A stretch of DNA of 64,000 nt from Calothrix sp. PCC 7716 (GCF_019977735.1 NZ_AP025018.1:9552580-9616579), one strand, 5' to 3'; counted from the stretch's first letter, positions 26,396-35,276 are shown. Made by a program: numbers and translations. The notes: generated by a model not told the origin, from the letters alone.

Positions 26396-28246
26396 TTATT
26401 CTTCTGTACTACCAGTGCTGGGAGCAGCGGCAGGTGCAGATTCACGACTACGACGTAAAGCGTTGCGTAAACGACTGCTAGAATCTGATGCAGGAGAAGA
26501 TTGATTAAATTCCCGGCGCCGTCTGCGAGTTGAACGTGTTTCACCAGATGTTCGGACATCGGCTGTAACTTCCCGGCGCCGACGTGGTGTTGGCTGAGTT
26601 GATGATGCACTTTCTGTACGACGACGCAAGCGACTACCGATAGAATTGTCTCCTTCAGAAGAACGTCGCACCCGTCTTGGAGTAGTTTCTGGTGTTGAAC
26701 TAACTTCGGTTTGACGACGTAAACGACGGCTTAGTCTATTACTTGTTGACTCAGACGAATTAGAAGATGCTTGCTGTGACTCGGTGCCAAAGCTGCGGCG
26801 CCGCCTTGTTAATGTTGTTGTTGGTACATCGCTGGTTGCCGTGTTCGCATTCGCTTCTAATATACGGCGCCTGCGTCTTGGTGTACTTGATTCATTGTTA
26901 CTACTACTGGATGCTACTTGCTCCTGCCTTGAACGCTCTTCACGCTCTTGGCGACGTTTTTGCACATCACGATAACGTCGTGAACCAGAAATTGCAAACT
27001 CTGTACCAATATTTACTCCTTGTCTACCGCTCTCGGAAGGTTTTAACTTCCACTCGCGCGCTTGTCTTAGAGTTTCTTCGTCAAGGTCTCTATCTCCACT
27101 CGAACGAGCTAACCTTACATTAGTAACTCTACCCTCATTATCTGTATCAACAGAAACTTCTACTCGCCCTTCTGCACCTCGGCGACGGGCACGCTCTGAG
27201 TATTTAACTTTACATTCGCGACACGCAGCACGACCATCACCGCTACGGCGTGAGTTATCGTCGTCTCCACTGTTGCTTGGTAATTTGGGAGTTGTAGGCG
27301 CCGTTGCGACTCGTTGTCTGCCATTACCTTCTGAATTACGAGTACCAGTACCACCATCACCAGGGTTTAAAGCAATACCAGCACCACTACCATTTCCAGT
27401 TCTGCCTAAACTTGAACCAGTAGTACCAGTACCACCACTTCCTCCACCACTTCCAGTATTACTTGTAATACCTGTACCACTACCTGTTAACGCAGTAGTA
27501 CCACCAGGGGCACTAGTTCCACGGGTTTCTGTATCTCCTGAACCAGGTGTTCCTGAACCTTCGGCACTGCTAGCAACACTTTGGCTACGTGAGTCTCTTA
27601 CACCTCGCAACGTTTCGCGTAGTGCATCAGAATTATTATTTTGGCTTGGAGTATTTGTAGACTGCGAAGATGTATTGGTGTTGGTACGAACTGGATTACT
27701 ATTTGATGCAACCTCACGCGGTTGTGTTGGTCTTTCTGCGTTTGTATTTTGGGTAGTTGCTCGTTCAACTTTGGGTTGAATTTTTTCTGGTTGTACTACC
27801 TTTGCTTCCTCAACTATTCTTTGTGTTGGTTGAGGTGGCACTACTGCTTGTCTTTGAGGTATTGGTATTGGTATTGGTACGGGTCTTGGTATGGGGGGGG
27901 ATTCTACTTTTGTTTGTGGCTCCACTTTTGTATTGTTAGACACTATTCCTTCCGTTGAAGGTTTACTTGCCGAACTTGTCAGAACTTTCGTGTCTTGTTC
28001 TAGTTTTGCAGTCTCTTTTGGTTTTTCCAAAGGTTCTTCTTTTGGTTTCTCCGACGGAGTATCAACAACCGCAAATTCTATTGGGTCTTCACTCACTTCA
28101 GGCACCCTAGTTAAATAATTTCCGATACCGGAAGCTAATACACCTACATGTATACCCAAAGAACCAATCAGACTTAGAGTGAGAAAACCCCTTAGAGCCT
28201 TAGATTCCTTTTCACGTTGATTAAAAGCGGTGTTGGAGAAACTCAT
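26396..28246 (-). CDS. tonB: TonB-family energy transducer with Arg-rich C-terminal tail
   Basis: 616 residues. A short cytoplasmic N-terminus precedes one transmembrane anchor (about 20-45, LRGFLTLSLIGSLGIHVGVLA), then a Pro/Glu/Lys-rich stretch with a PIPIPIP run, a long Gly/Ser/Thr-rich segment (about 200-330), and a TonB C-terminal-like domain at about 336-425 (GRVEVSVDTDNEGRVTNVRL and LDEETLRQAREWKLKP). Unusually the protein does not end there: about 180 more residues (436-616) carry eight or nine arginine clusters (RRRRR, TRRRRS, RRLRR, RRVRR) spaced every 15-25 residues. It is divergent from exbB-exbD and faces away from the FecCDE importer, fitting siderophore uptake. Two Cys (CREC) lie just before the TonB domain. 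Confidence 0.85.
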   Translation of the reverse strand: MSFSNTAFNQREKESKALRGFLTLSLIGSLGIHVGVLASGIGNYLTRVPEVSEDPIEFAVVDTPSEKPKEEPLEKPKETAKLEQDTKVLTSSASKPSTEGIVSNNTKVEPQTKVESPPIPRPVPIPIPIPQRQAVVPPQPTQRIVEEAKVVQPEKIQPKVERATTQNTNAERPTQPREVASNSNPVRTNTNTSSQSTNTPSQNNNSDALRETLRGVRDSRSQSVASSAEGSGTPGSGDTETRGTSAPGGTTALTGSGTGITSNTGSGGGSGGTGTTGSSLGRTGNGSGAGIALNPGDGGTGTRNSEGNGRQRVATAPTTPKLPSNSGDDDNSRRSGDGRAACRECKVKYSERARRRGAEGRVEVSVDTDNEGRVTNVRLARSSGDRDLDEETLRQAREWKLKPSESGRQGVNIGTEFAISGSRRYRDVQKRRQEREERSRQEQVASSSSNNESSTPRRRRRILEANANTATSDVPTTTLTRRRRSFGTESQQASSNSSESTSNRLSRRLRRQTEVSSTPETTPRRVRRSSEGDNSIGSRLRRRTESASSTQPTPRRRREVTADVRTSGETRSTRRRRREFNQSSPASDSSSRLRNALRRSRESAPAAAPSTGSTEE

Positions 28247-28588
28247 AATTTATTGCTACTTATTCTCACTATATGTACTATAAAGTTATGTAATTAATAA
28301 GTCAACTAGAAAACCAGCACTTTTTCGCGACTAGTTACATTAATCAAAAAGATGCCCAGAGAACATTTTGAATATTAATCGCCCCTTCACTTCTGACTAG
28401 TATACCAATGCTTTACACAATTGATACAAATCAAGCTTGAAAAAAATCTTAACTTAATGTCATTATGATATACAGAAAGATGAGATATTATCGCAACATA
28501 TTTCAAATTTTGCTGACAATGTGTTTGGTAGTTTGAAACCCTTGTAGCTAAAGGCAAATCTAAGATTTATAAAAGGATATGGGAGGAT
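28247..28588. other. Divergent tonB / exbB promoter region
   Basis: About 340 bp, A+T-rich, between divergent iron-uptake genes. A Fur-controlled promoter would be expected. The segment TAATGTCATTATGATATAC (about 28455-28473) is the most iron-box-like piece I see, but the match is too loose to call. Confidence 0.35.
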
Positions 28589-29245
28589 ATGGGAATAGAT
28601 AAGTTATTTGCCGCTGGTGGTATTGTCATGTGGCCCCTGCTTGGTTTCAGCGTTGCTGCAATCGCGCTAATTATCGAGCGAGTTCGTTTTTGGTATCGCA
28701 TTACCCATCGTCAGAATAAAGTAGTGCGCGAAGTCTTAAATCTTTACCGCTTGGATAATGTCGTTGGTGCGTTGGATAAACTGCAAAACAATACAGATTT
28801 ACCAATAGCTCGTATTTTTCTCTCTGCACTAGAGTTAGAAGGAGCTAACCCAGAGGAATTTCGTTTGGCACTCGAAAGTGAAGCGCAAGCAGAAATTCCG
28901 ATTATGAAGCGATTCAATAATATATTCGAGACTATTATTTCTTTGGCGCCGTTGTTAGGTTTGTTAGGAACTGTATTAGGATTAATTGCATCGTTTGCTT
29001 CACTCAATCTAGGTGACGTAGGTGGTACAAAGACTGCTGGTGTAACATCGGGTATCAGTGAAGCGTTGGTATCTACTGCATCAGGATTAATTGTTGCAAT
29101 TTTCACCTTAATGTTTTCTAATACTTTCCGAGGACTATATCAACGTCAAATCGCGTTCATGCAAGAATACGGTGGACAGTTAGAGCTACTTTATCGTCGT
29201 CGTTACGAGAAAGGAGGAGAAAGAAATTATGCGATTACAAGATGA
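28589..29245 (+). CDS. exbB: ExbB/TolQ-type proton channel subunit
   Basis: 218 residues with three membrane segments: residues about 8-30 (VMWPLLGFSVAAIALIIERV), about 115-140 (ISLAPLLGLLGTVLGLIASF) and about 160-185 (LVSTASGLIVAIFTLMFSNT). The G-L-L-G-T-V-x-G motif and the following Thr-rich helix are the ExbB/TolQ/MotA hallmark. It uses the proton gradient with ExbD to energise TonB. A GGAGG ribosome site lies 3-7 bases before the ATG. It overlaps exbD by 17 bp and is divergent from tonB, so it most likely serves that TonB. Confidence 0.9.
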   Translation: MGIDKLFAAGGIVMWPLLGFSVAAIALIIERVRFWYRITHRQNKVVREVLNLYRLDNVVGALDKLQNNTDLPIARIFLSALELEGANPEEFRLALESEAQAEIPIMKRFNNIFETIISLAPLLGLLGTVLGLIASFASLNLGDVGGTKTAGVTSGISEALVSTASGLIVAIFTLMFSNTFRGLYQRQIAFMQEYGGQLELLYRRRYEKGGERNYAITR

Positions 29246-29636
29246 GGCAGATATTCCAGCACAAATTAATATTGTGCCAATGATTGACGTGATATTCGCG
29301 ATTTTGACGTTTTTTATCATGTCAACGCTATTTTTAACACGCCAAGAAGGTTTACCAGTAAACTTACCGCAAGCAGCGACTTCGCAAAAATCGCAAATTC
29401 CCACTAAAATCACTGTGACAGTCGATGCAGAGGGTGAAGTCAGTGTGAATAAAGTACCGACCAGCATTGATGCTTTAACTGAAAAGGTGCGTACATTAGT
29501 AGGCGCCAATCCGGAATCGGTAGTAATAATTAATGCTGATAAAACAGTTGAACACGGAGAAATTGTTGAGGTGATGGATAAAGTGCGTCAGGTAAAAGGC
29601 GCCAAATTAGCCATTGCAACTCAAACTCAGAAGTAG
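29229..29636 (+). CDS. exbD: ExbD/TolR-type energising subunit
   Basis: 135 residues. The N-terminus INIVPMIDVIFAILTFFIMS contains the single transmembrane helix with the essential Asp (D18 in PMIDV) that carries protons. The periplasmic part (about 45-135) has the usual V-x-V-D-A-E-G and A-D-K-T-V-E-H-G-E-I-V-E-V-M-D features. Its ATG lies inside the end of exbB, so the two are translationally coupled. It works with ExbB and the divergent TonB. Confidence 0.9.
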   Translation: MRLQDEADIPAQINIVPMIDVIFAILTFFIMSTLFLTRQEGLPVNLPQAATSQKSQIPTKITVTVDAEGEVSVNKVPTSIDALTEKVRTLVGANPESVVIINADKTVEHGEIVEVMDKVRQVKGAKLAIATQTQK

Positions 29637-29649
29637 CAAACTTGATAAC

Positions 29650-29688
29650 GGATGTAATGGATGGTTATAATTAGCTATCCGTTACATC
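29650..29688. terminator. Bidirectional hairpin between exbD and the ABC ATPase gene
   Basis: GGATGTAATGGAT (29650-29662) pairs with ATCCGTTACATC (29677-29688) with one G:T wobble. It lies between converging genes and overlaps the last codons of the ATPase gene. There is no strong T-run, so terminator function is inferred from position. Confidence 0.4.
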
Positions 29689-30507
29689 TGTCACATTTGT
29701 TACATCCGTCGCCAACTTTCTTGCCCTTCCTCCAATTGGTACACACATTGGTGTTTTTGCAACTGGGTCGGGTACGACCCGACATTCTAAGCCAAATACT
29801 TCCAACACCATTTCTTGTGTCATCACAACTTCTGGTCTACCTGCTGCAAAAATTGTGCCTCCTTTAACAGCAACAAGATAATCAGCATAACGGCAAGCTT
29901 GATTTAAATCGTGCAGTACCATTACAATTGTTCGCTGTTGATTTTGATTCAAATCATACAATAAATCTAATACTTCAATTTGGTGTGCCAAATCTAAAAA
30001 CGTAGTTGGTTCATCCAATAGTAAAATACTTGTGTCCTGCGCTAATGCCATTGCAATCCACGCACGCTGTCTTTGTCCACCAGATAGAGTATCTAATTCA
30101 CGTTCACCAAGTTCTTTTATTCCGGTTGTCTCTAAAGCTACTTCTACCAAGCGTTCATCTTCTTTTGTCCATTGTTGTAACCAGTTTTGATACGGGAAAC
30201 GTCCGCAAGCTACTAAGTCGCGAACTGTTAAACCTTCCGGTGCCACTGGTCCTTGAGTGAGTATTCCCAACTGTTTAGCGACTTCTTTTGTAGATAATTT
30301 AAATATATCTGCTGAATTTAAATATACTGTTCCATTACTAGGTTTAAGTAATCTTGCTAATCCACGTAATAATGTAGATTTGCCACAACCGTTGGCGCCA
30401 ACTAATGCTGTGATTTGTCCTTGAGGTATAGTCAAATCAAGATTTTTGATAATGGTAGCATTATCATAACCAAGAGTTAGATTATTTGCTGTTATTAAGT
30501 TTGACAT
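29671..30507 (-). CDS. fecE: Iron-chelate ABC transporter ATP-binding protein (FecE/FhuC type)
   Basis: 278 residues. Walker [10 protein letters not shown] (about 37-45), Q-loop [17 protein letters not shown] signature [17 protein letters not shown] (about 141-157), Walker [13 protein letters not shown] and switch His (VLHDLNQA) are all present. The pattern with FPYQ and [14 protein letters not shown] is typical of siderophore/B12-type importers. It follows the permease genes with a 3-base gap in one operon. The last residues ([12 protein letters not shown]) come from a short direct DNA repeat at the 3' end. A solute-binding protein is not in the window. Confidence 0.88.
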   Translation of the reverse strand: MSNLITANNLTLGYDNATIIKNLDLTIPQGQITALVGANGCGKSTLLRGLARLLKPSNGTVYLNSADIFKLSTKEVAKQLGILTQGPVAPEGLTVRDLVACGRFPYQNWLQQWTKEDERLVEVALETTGIKELGERELDTLSGGQRQRAWIAMALAQDTSILLLDEPTTFLDLAHQIEVLDLLYDLNQNQQRTIVMVLHDLNQACRYADYLVAVKGGTIFAAGRPEVVMTQEMVLEVFGLECRVVPDPVAKTPMCVPIGGRARKLATDVTNVTDVTDS

Positions 30508-30510
30508 GTT

Positions 30511-31554
30511 TTATAAAGATTTACGACTTTTGATTAATAAGTACACAAAATACGGTGCCCCAATAACAGCGGTGACAATACCACAAGGTAATTCTATCGG
30601 AGCAAAAATAGTACGTCCAATAAAATCAGATATTACTACAATCATGGCGCCTGTTACTCCTGCCACTGGAATTAAACCTTGATGATTTGCACCAACTAAC
30701 TGCCGTGCAATATGGGGAGCAATTAAACCAATAAAACCAATTGTGCCAGCAGTCGCTATTGCTGCTCCTGAAAGTGCTGCACTAATTAATAGTAAGAAAC
30801 TGCGTTGCCATTCTACCTGACTACCTAACCCTTTAGCAATATCATCTCCTAGGTTAAGAGTATTCAATTGCGGCGCCTTTACTATAGATAAAGGTACAAA
30901 CACAACAAGCCAAGGTAGTAAAGAAAAAACCTGTTCCCAAGTTCGACCATAAACACTACCCGCTAACCATACCAAAGCTTGACTAACATCATATATATTT
31001 CCAAATGTCACCATCAAACTAGTAAAAGCACCTGCGACAGCGGCAATTCCGACACCAATCAAAATTAATCTAATAGGATGAGTTCCTTTATCCCATGCCA
31101 ACAGATAAATTACCAAAGAAGTTAGTAACGCACCAGCAAAGGCAGATAGAGGTAAAACTCCTACAGGTAAACTCGGCAACAGTACTATTAAACTAACAGC
31201 AGCTAGACTGGCACCTGCATTCACACCAATAATGCCAGGGTCAGCTAAAGGATTTTTAGTTAAACCCTGCATAATTGTTCCAGAAATTGCCAGTGCTATG
31301 CCTACTAAGCAAGCGGTTAAAGTTCTCGGTAGCCTTAAGGTATTAATTACAAATGCATAATCAGGGTTTCCCGTATCTATTCCTAATACAGTTTTAATTA
31401 CGACTAACGGTGGAGTTGGGTATTCTCCAACAGAAGTATTAATTACCATTGCCACAAGAGTAATAACTGTCAAGATAAGAAATATACCAGGAACTTGGCG
31501 TTGCAACCTTAAAGAAATACCAAGTTTGGGAGAACGAATAACGAGTGATTTCAC
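30511..31554 (-). CDS. fecD: FecCD-family iron-chelate permease (second subunit)
   Basis: 347 residues with about ten transmembrane helices. Family motifs: LRLPRTLTACLVGIALAISG (about 92-111), GTIMQGLTKNPLADPGIIGV (about 112-131) and GFIGLIAPHIARQLVGANHQ (about 272-291). It forms the membrane channel with the neighbouring permease and is powered by the ATPase. It overlaps the upstream permease gene by 4 bases (31551-31554). Close to siderophore transporters (FecD/FhuB/FepG) rather than BtuC, although the substrate cannot be fixed. Confidence 0.85.
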   Translation of the reverse strand: MKSLVIRSPKLGISLRLQRQVPGIFLILTVITLVAMVINTSVGEYPTPPLVVIKTVLGIDTGNPDYAFVINTLRLPRTLTACLVGIALAISGTIMQGLTKNPLADPGIIGVNAGASLAAVSLIVLLPSLPVGVLPLSAFAGALLTSLVIYLLAWDKGTHPIRLILIGVGIAAVAGAFTSLMVTFGNIYDVSQALVWLAGSVYGRTWEQVFSLLPWLVVFVPLSIVKAPQLNTLNLGDDIAKGLGSQVEWQRSFLLLISAALSGAAIATAGTIGFIGLIAPHIARQLVGANHQGLIPVAGVTGAMIVVISDFIGRTIFAPIELPCGIVTAVIGAPYFVYLLIKSRKSL

Positions 31555-32582
31555 TTCTTCACCTTCTTTTTTGCTAGATAAACAAAGAACGGCGCCCCAA
31601 CTAAAGCGGTCATAACACCAACGGGAATTTCTTGGGGTCGAATTACTAATCGTGCTAGAACATCAGAACCCAAAAGCAAAATTGCTCCAAAAACGGCACT
31701 ATAAGGTAAAATCCAACGATAATCGGTGCCCACTATAAAGCGCACGATATGAGGAATAACTAAACCAATAAATCCTATTGAACCAGCAGCAGCAACCGCA
31801 GCACCTTCTAAAAGTAGAACACTAACGGCACCTGCAATTTTTACCCATAAAGTTTGTTGCCCTAATCCCTTCGCCACATCCTCCCCCAGACTTAAAATTG
31901 TAATTTGTCTAGATAAAGCGAATGCGATTATTAAACCAATAATTATGTAAGGAAGTATTTGAACAATAATGCTCTCATCAATACCAGCTAAAGACCCAGC
32001 TAGCCAAAAGCGAATTTCTTCTAAAGTACGTTGACTGACAATGAGAACACCTGTAGTTAACGAAGCAAGTAACGCACTCACTGCGGCGCCAGCAATTGTC
32101 AGATTGAGAGGGGTAACACCACTACGTCCCAGCGATGCGAGGAAGTATACACTAACAACAGTGACTCCGGCGCCTGCAAATGCATACCAAATATACGTGC
32201 TTGGAGTTGAAGCACCAAACGCAAAAATACTAACTACCACAGCAAACGCGGCACCTGCATTAACACCTAAAATGCCAGGGTCAGCGAGAGGGTTACGAGT
32301 TATACCTTGCATTATTGCACCAGCAGTAGCCATAGCGGCGCCTACCAGCATGGCAATTATGGAACGTGGTAAGCGCACCGTCTGAATAATCAGGTGTTCT
32401 CTAGAACCATTAAACTGAGTGAAAGCACTTAATATCTGAGGAAGCGGAATATCAGCGGCGCCAAACGAGACGCTAAAAACTAAACATACTAGGAGAGCAG
32501 TTATCGCGCTTATTAAGCCTCCAACAGGCAAAGTTAGCGACGATAGAAAATTTCTCCCCAAAGATGAGGTTGATTTACTCAT
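31551..32582 (-). CDS. fecC: FecCD-family iron-chelate permease (first subunit)
   Basis: 343 residues, about ten transmembrane helices, paralogous to the following permease. Motifs: VRLPRSIIAMLVGAAMATAG (about 69-88), GAIMQGITRNPLADPGILGV (about 88-107) and GFIGLVIPHIVRFIVGTDYR (about 272-291). It is the first gene of a three-gene importer operon transcribed away from pqqA. The upstream 280 bp presumably carries an iron-regulated promoter; an imperfect inverted repeat (about 32585-32595 with 32632-32642, ATTATTGAGAA / TTCTCATTAAT) is a candidate operator only. Confidence 0.85.
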   Translation of the reverse strand: MSKSTSSLGRNFLSSLTLPVGGLISAITALLVCLVFSVSFGAADIPLPQILSAFTQFNGSREHLIIQTVRLPRSIIAMLVGAAMATAGAIMQGITRNPLADPGILGVNAGAAFAVVVSIFAFGASTPSTYIWYAFAGAGVTVVSVYFLASLGRSGVTPLNLTIAGAAVSALLASLTTGVLIVSQRTLEEIRFWLAGSLAGIDESIIVQILPYIIIGLIIAFALSRQITILSLGEDVAKGLGQQTLWVKIAGAVSVLLLEGAAVAAAGSIGFIGLVIPHIVRFIVGTDYRWILPYSAVFGAILLLGSDVLARLVIRPQEIPVGVMTALVGAPFFVYLAKKKVKK

Positions 32583-32679
32583 TAATTATTGAGAATTACT
32601 TTTAAGTTATCTATTATATTAAATACCATAACTTCTCATTAATTTAAATACATAACGGCGCCATATCATCTTTACACTG

Positions 32680-32720
32680 TGTCATGCTGAGAAACTGTCA
32701 TGCTGAGAAACTGTCATGCT
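32680..32720. repeat. Short tandem repeat, 16-bp unit, 2.6 copies
   Basis: TGTCATGCTGAGAAAC occurs at 32680 and 32696, then TGTCATGCT at 32712, between the divergent fecC and pqqA genes. Confidence 0.75.
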
Positions 32721-32862
32721 AATGCCCAAGTAAAGACCGTAGAAGGCATTACATAATAAATTTTAGATGAAAAAAAATTCATCTAATCTTAATAAAATTT
32801 TTATATTTATATCCCAAACTAGTTAGAGTGACTGTTTTTATTCATTTTATCTGGAGTTTGGT

Positions 32863-33048
32863 ATGAATTTAGACTTGAAACAGCAGAACAGCGATAATCA
32901 AAATCATAATTTTGTTTTACCAATTTTAAAAAAGGAAAATCGTTCAAATGGTCAACCAATCAAACCTACTACAAACTGGGAAGAACCTGATTTTGACGAA
33001 TTTGATTTATGTATGGAAGTAACAGCTTATATCAACCATTGGCAATAA
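32863..33048 (+). CDS. pqqA: PQQ precursor peptide PqqA with long N-terminal extension
   Basis: 61 residues. The last 23 (from N38-W39 to W60) align without gaps to classical PqqA (consensus start M-W-T-K-P-A-F-T-D-L): W39, P42, F44, E52, V53, T54 and Y56 coincide. E52-V-T-A-Y56 supplies the Glu and Tyr that PqqE cross-links to build PQQ. Classical PqqA is 22-30 residues; here about 37 hydrophilic residues precede the core, and no internal start codon lies nearer the core except the Met at 51, which would remove it. GGAG sits 6 bases before the ATG. It heads the pqq operon, as usual. The extension may help PqqD/PqqE recognition or need its own trimming. Confidence 0.9.
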   Translation: MNLDLKQQNSDNQNHNFVLPILKKENRSNGQPIKPTTNWEEPDFDEFDLCMEVTAYINHWQ

Positions 33049-33058
33049 CAAAATGTAG

Positions 33059-33078
33059 AGACTGTACATGTACAGTCT
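33059..33078. repeat. 20-bp perfect palindrome between pqqA and the dehydrogenase gene
   Basis: AGACTGTACATGTACAGTCT reads identically on both strands and lies 11 bases after the pqqA stop. It resembles the GTAGAGAC...TGTAAC repeats at 42132 and 46543. As an RNA hairpin it could stabilise or attenuate the pqqA part of the transcript. Confidence 0.75.
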
Positions 33079-33117
33079 TCTTCCTAAATCGTTTTATTAC
33101 ATCAATTCTGTATTGTC

Positions 33118-34317
33118 ATGAAAGTAAAAATTCATTCTTTAGTAAAACTATCTTTATCTATTGTGATGGGAACCGCAATGATAGCAACATCAGCGTGTTC
33201 ATTTACACAAGCTTCCTCCAGTACAACACAAGTTACCCAAAATACAGGCACCTCTACCACATCAATAAAACAGTCAGTTGTATTGGAAGGGTTAGAGCGT
33301 CCTTGGAGTATAGTTTGGTTACCAGATGGTTCTCAACTAATTACAGAACGTCCAGGGCGCCTAAGAATAGTTCGCAACGGAGTACTTGACCCAACTCCTA
33401 TTACAGGAGTGCCAGAAGTATTTGCAGTTAACCAAGGGGGGTTGATGGATGTTTCCGTTCATCCTCGCTTTGCAGAAAACCGTTTTATATATCTTACTTA
33501 CTCCCACGGTACTAACGATGCTAACCGAACTCGTATGGCACGCGCGGTCTTTGATGGCAAGTCGTTAAAAGATGTAAAAGTTATTTTTGAAGTTTCGCAA
33601 GCAAAGTCAGGAGGACAACACTTTGGCTCGCGTATTACTTGGTTGCCTGATAATACCATGTTGTTAGCTATAGGTGATGGAGGTAATCCACCTGTACAAC
33701 TAAATGGTGACTTAATACGTAAACAAGCACAAAACCGCAATAGTCATTTAGGTAAAATATTACGACTTAATGACGATGGCTCAATTCCTAAAGATAATCC
33801 TTTTGTAAATACTGCCAACGCTAACCCAGCTGTATGGAGCTATGGACACCGTAATATCCAAGGACTAACATTTGATGCAGCGTCGAAGCGTGTATGGTCA
33901 ACCGAACATGGTGCTAGGGGAGGAGATGAGCTTAACTTAGTTGAAGCTGGTAAAAACTATGGTTGGCCTATTGTTACTTTCAGTCGTGAATATTCAGGAG
34001 GAGAAATAACCAAAGAGCGTTCTCGTCCGGGTATGGTTGACCCTAAAACTTATTGGACACCTGCTGCGGCGCCTTCTGGATTAGCATTTTACAATAATAA
34101 GCGCGTACCAGATTGGCAAGGTGATTTATTTTCGGGAGAATTAATAGGACAAGGTGTTCGCCATATTAATTTAGATGCAAAAGGAAATGTCACAAGTCAA
34201 AATTTAATTAATATTGGTCAGCGAGTTCGAGATGTACGCCAAGGACCCGATGGACTATTATATGTTTTGACCGATGAGCAAAATGGGCAATTAATCCGTT
34301 TGGAACCAGCGAGTTAA
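33118..34317 (+). CDS. Exported PQQ-dependent sugar dehydrogenase (Asd/sGDH type)
   Basis: 399 residues. An N-terminal signal (about 10-27) ends ATSAC, a possible lipobox with C27, so it may be a periplasmic or outer-surface lipoprotein. The beta-propeller shows family markers: GLERPWSIVWLPDG (57-71), GGLMDVSVHP, H168 in GGQHFGSRITW (the catalytic base position), SYGHRNIQGL, TEHGARGGDELN and WTPAAAPSGLAFY. Soluble PQQ glucose/aldose dehydrogenases oxidise sugars to lactones and pass electrons to quinones or cytochromes. It is encoded between pqqA and pqqB, so cofactor and enzyme genes are in one transcription unit. The substrate sugar cannot be told. Confidence 0.88.
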   Translation: MKVKIHSLVKLSLSIVMGTAMIATSACSFTQASSSTTQVTQNTGTSTTSIKQSVVLEGLERPWSIVWLPDGSQLITERPGRLRIVRNGVLDPTPITGVPEVFAVNQGGLMDVSVHPRFAENRFIYLTYSHGTNDANRTRMARAVFDGKSLKDVKVIFEVSQAKSGGQHFGSRITWLPDNTMLLAIGDGGNPPVQLNGDLIRKQAQNRNSHLGKILRLNDDGSIPKDNPFVNTANANPAVWSYGHRNIQGLTFDAASKRVWSTEHGARGGDELNLVEAGKNYGWPIVTFSREYSGGEITKERSRPGMVDPKTYWTPAAAPSGLAFYNNKRVPDWQGDLFSGELIGQGVRHINLDAKGNVTSQNLINIGQRVRDVRQGPDGLLYVLTDEQNGQLIRLEPAS

Positions 34318-34331
34318 GTAATAATATATAT

Positions 34332-35276
34332 ATGCTAATTAGAATCTTGGGTGCAGCAGCAGGGGGTGGTTATCCACAGTGGAACTGTCACTGTAATGGA
34401 TGTGAGACAGTTCGCGATGGTGGCGCCATATCATTAACTCAATCTTCTATTGCAGTACAATCTGAAGAAGATGGTTCTTGGTTTTTGATTAATGCTTCTC
34501 CTGATGTACGCCAACAGATAGAGGCAATGCGAGCAGAAGGATGTTTTGATTTATATTTTGGTAATTTACATTCTGGAAATCGTTCACTGCCTTTTGCTGG
34601 TATTTTACTTACTGATGCAGAAATTGACCATACTACAGGTTTAATTTTATTACGCGAGTCAACGGCGCCGCTTAATATTTATTCTACCACTACAGTCAAA
34701 CAAGCATTGACCAGTGGATATGCAATATTATCCACTTTACAAAATTACTGCGGTGTTAAGTGGGCGCCTATAACTCCCGGAGAAATAATTAAACTTACCG
34801 ATGATTTAGAAGTTGAAGCTTTTGCTTTATCTACTAAGGCGCCGAAGTATATACAATCAACTATACAATCAACAGAAATAGAAGTATGGGGAATAGGATT
34901 AACAATTCGTGATACAATTACAAATTCAACTTTGACTTACGCTCCTGGTATGGGAAGTATTAATAATGATTTACGGAAAAGATTTGAAAACAGTGATTGT
35001 ATACTAATTGATGGTACTTTTTGGACTAACGATGAATTGCCTAGCTTAGGTATTGGCACCCGTACAGCACAGCAAATGGGACACTTACTTTTATCAGGTG
35101 ATGATGGTAGTTTATCTCAATTAGCTAATATTACTACAAAGCGCAAAATTTTTGTTCATATTAATAATACTAACCCAATTCTGATACCTAATTCACCCGA
35201 ACGCAAAACTGTAGAGAATGCAGGTATCGAAATAGGTTATGACGGATTAACTATTAAATTAGGAAATCCCCCCTAA
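34332..35276 (+). CDS. pqqB: PQQ biosynthesis protein PqqB
   Basis: 314 residues of the metallo-beta-lactamase fold. The N-terminus MLIRILGAAAGGGYPQWNCH followed by CNGC is the standard PqqB start, with the Cys cluster that binds a structural zinc. Further markers are TDAEIDHTTGLILLRES, IDGTFWTNDE and HINNTNPIL. PqqB is thought to hydroxylate the cross-linked Glu-Tyr product during PQQ assembly. The start lies 14 bases after the dehydrogenase stop. Length is close to the usual 300-310. Confidence 0.93.
   Translation: MLIRILGAAAGGGYPQWNCHCNGCETVRDGGAISLTQSSIAVQSEEDGSWFLINASPDVRQQIEAMRAEGCFDLYFGNLHSGNRSLPFAGILLTDAEIDHTTGLILLRESTAPLNIYSTTTVKQALTSGYAILSTLQNYCGVKWAPITPGEIIKLTDDLEVEAFALSTKAPKYIQSTIQSTEIEVWGIGLTIRDTITNSTLTYAPGMGSINNDLRKRFENSDCILIDGTFWTNDELPSLGIGTRTAQQMGHLLLSGDDGSLSQLANITTKRKIFVHINNTNPILIPNSPERKTVENAGIEIGYDGLTIKLGNPP

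Noticed and set aside
27273-27779. Long forward frame (168 codons) rich in Val/Pro
   Set aside because: Antisense shadow of the Gly/Ser/Thr-rich part of tonB; composition follows from the opposite strand.
28455-28473. Fur box between tonB and exbB
   Set aside because: Only loosely similar to a Fur site by eye in A+T-rich DNA; not strong enough to list as a feature.
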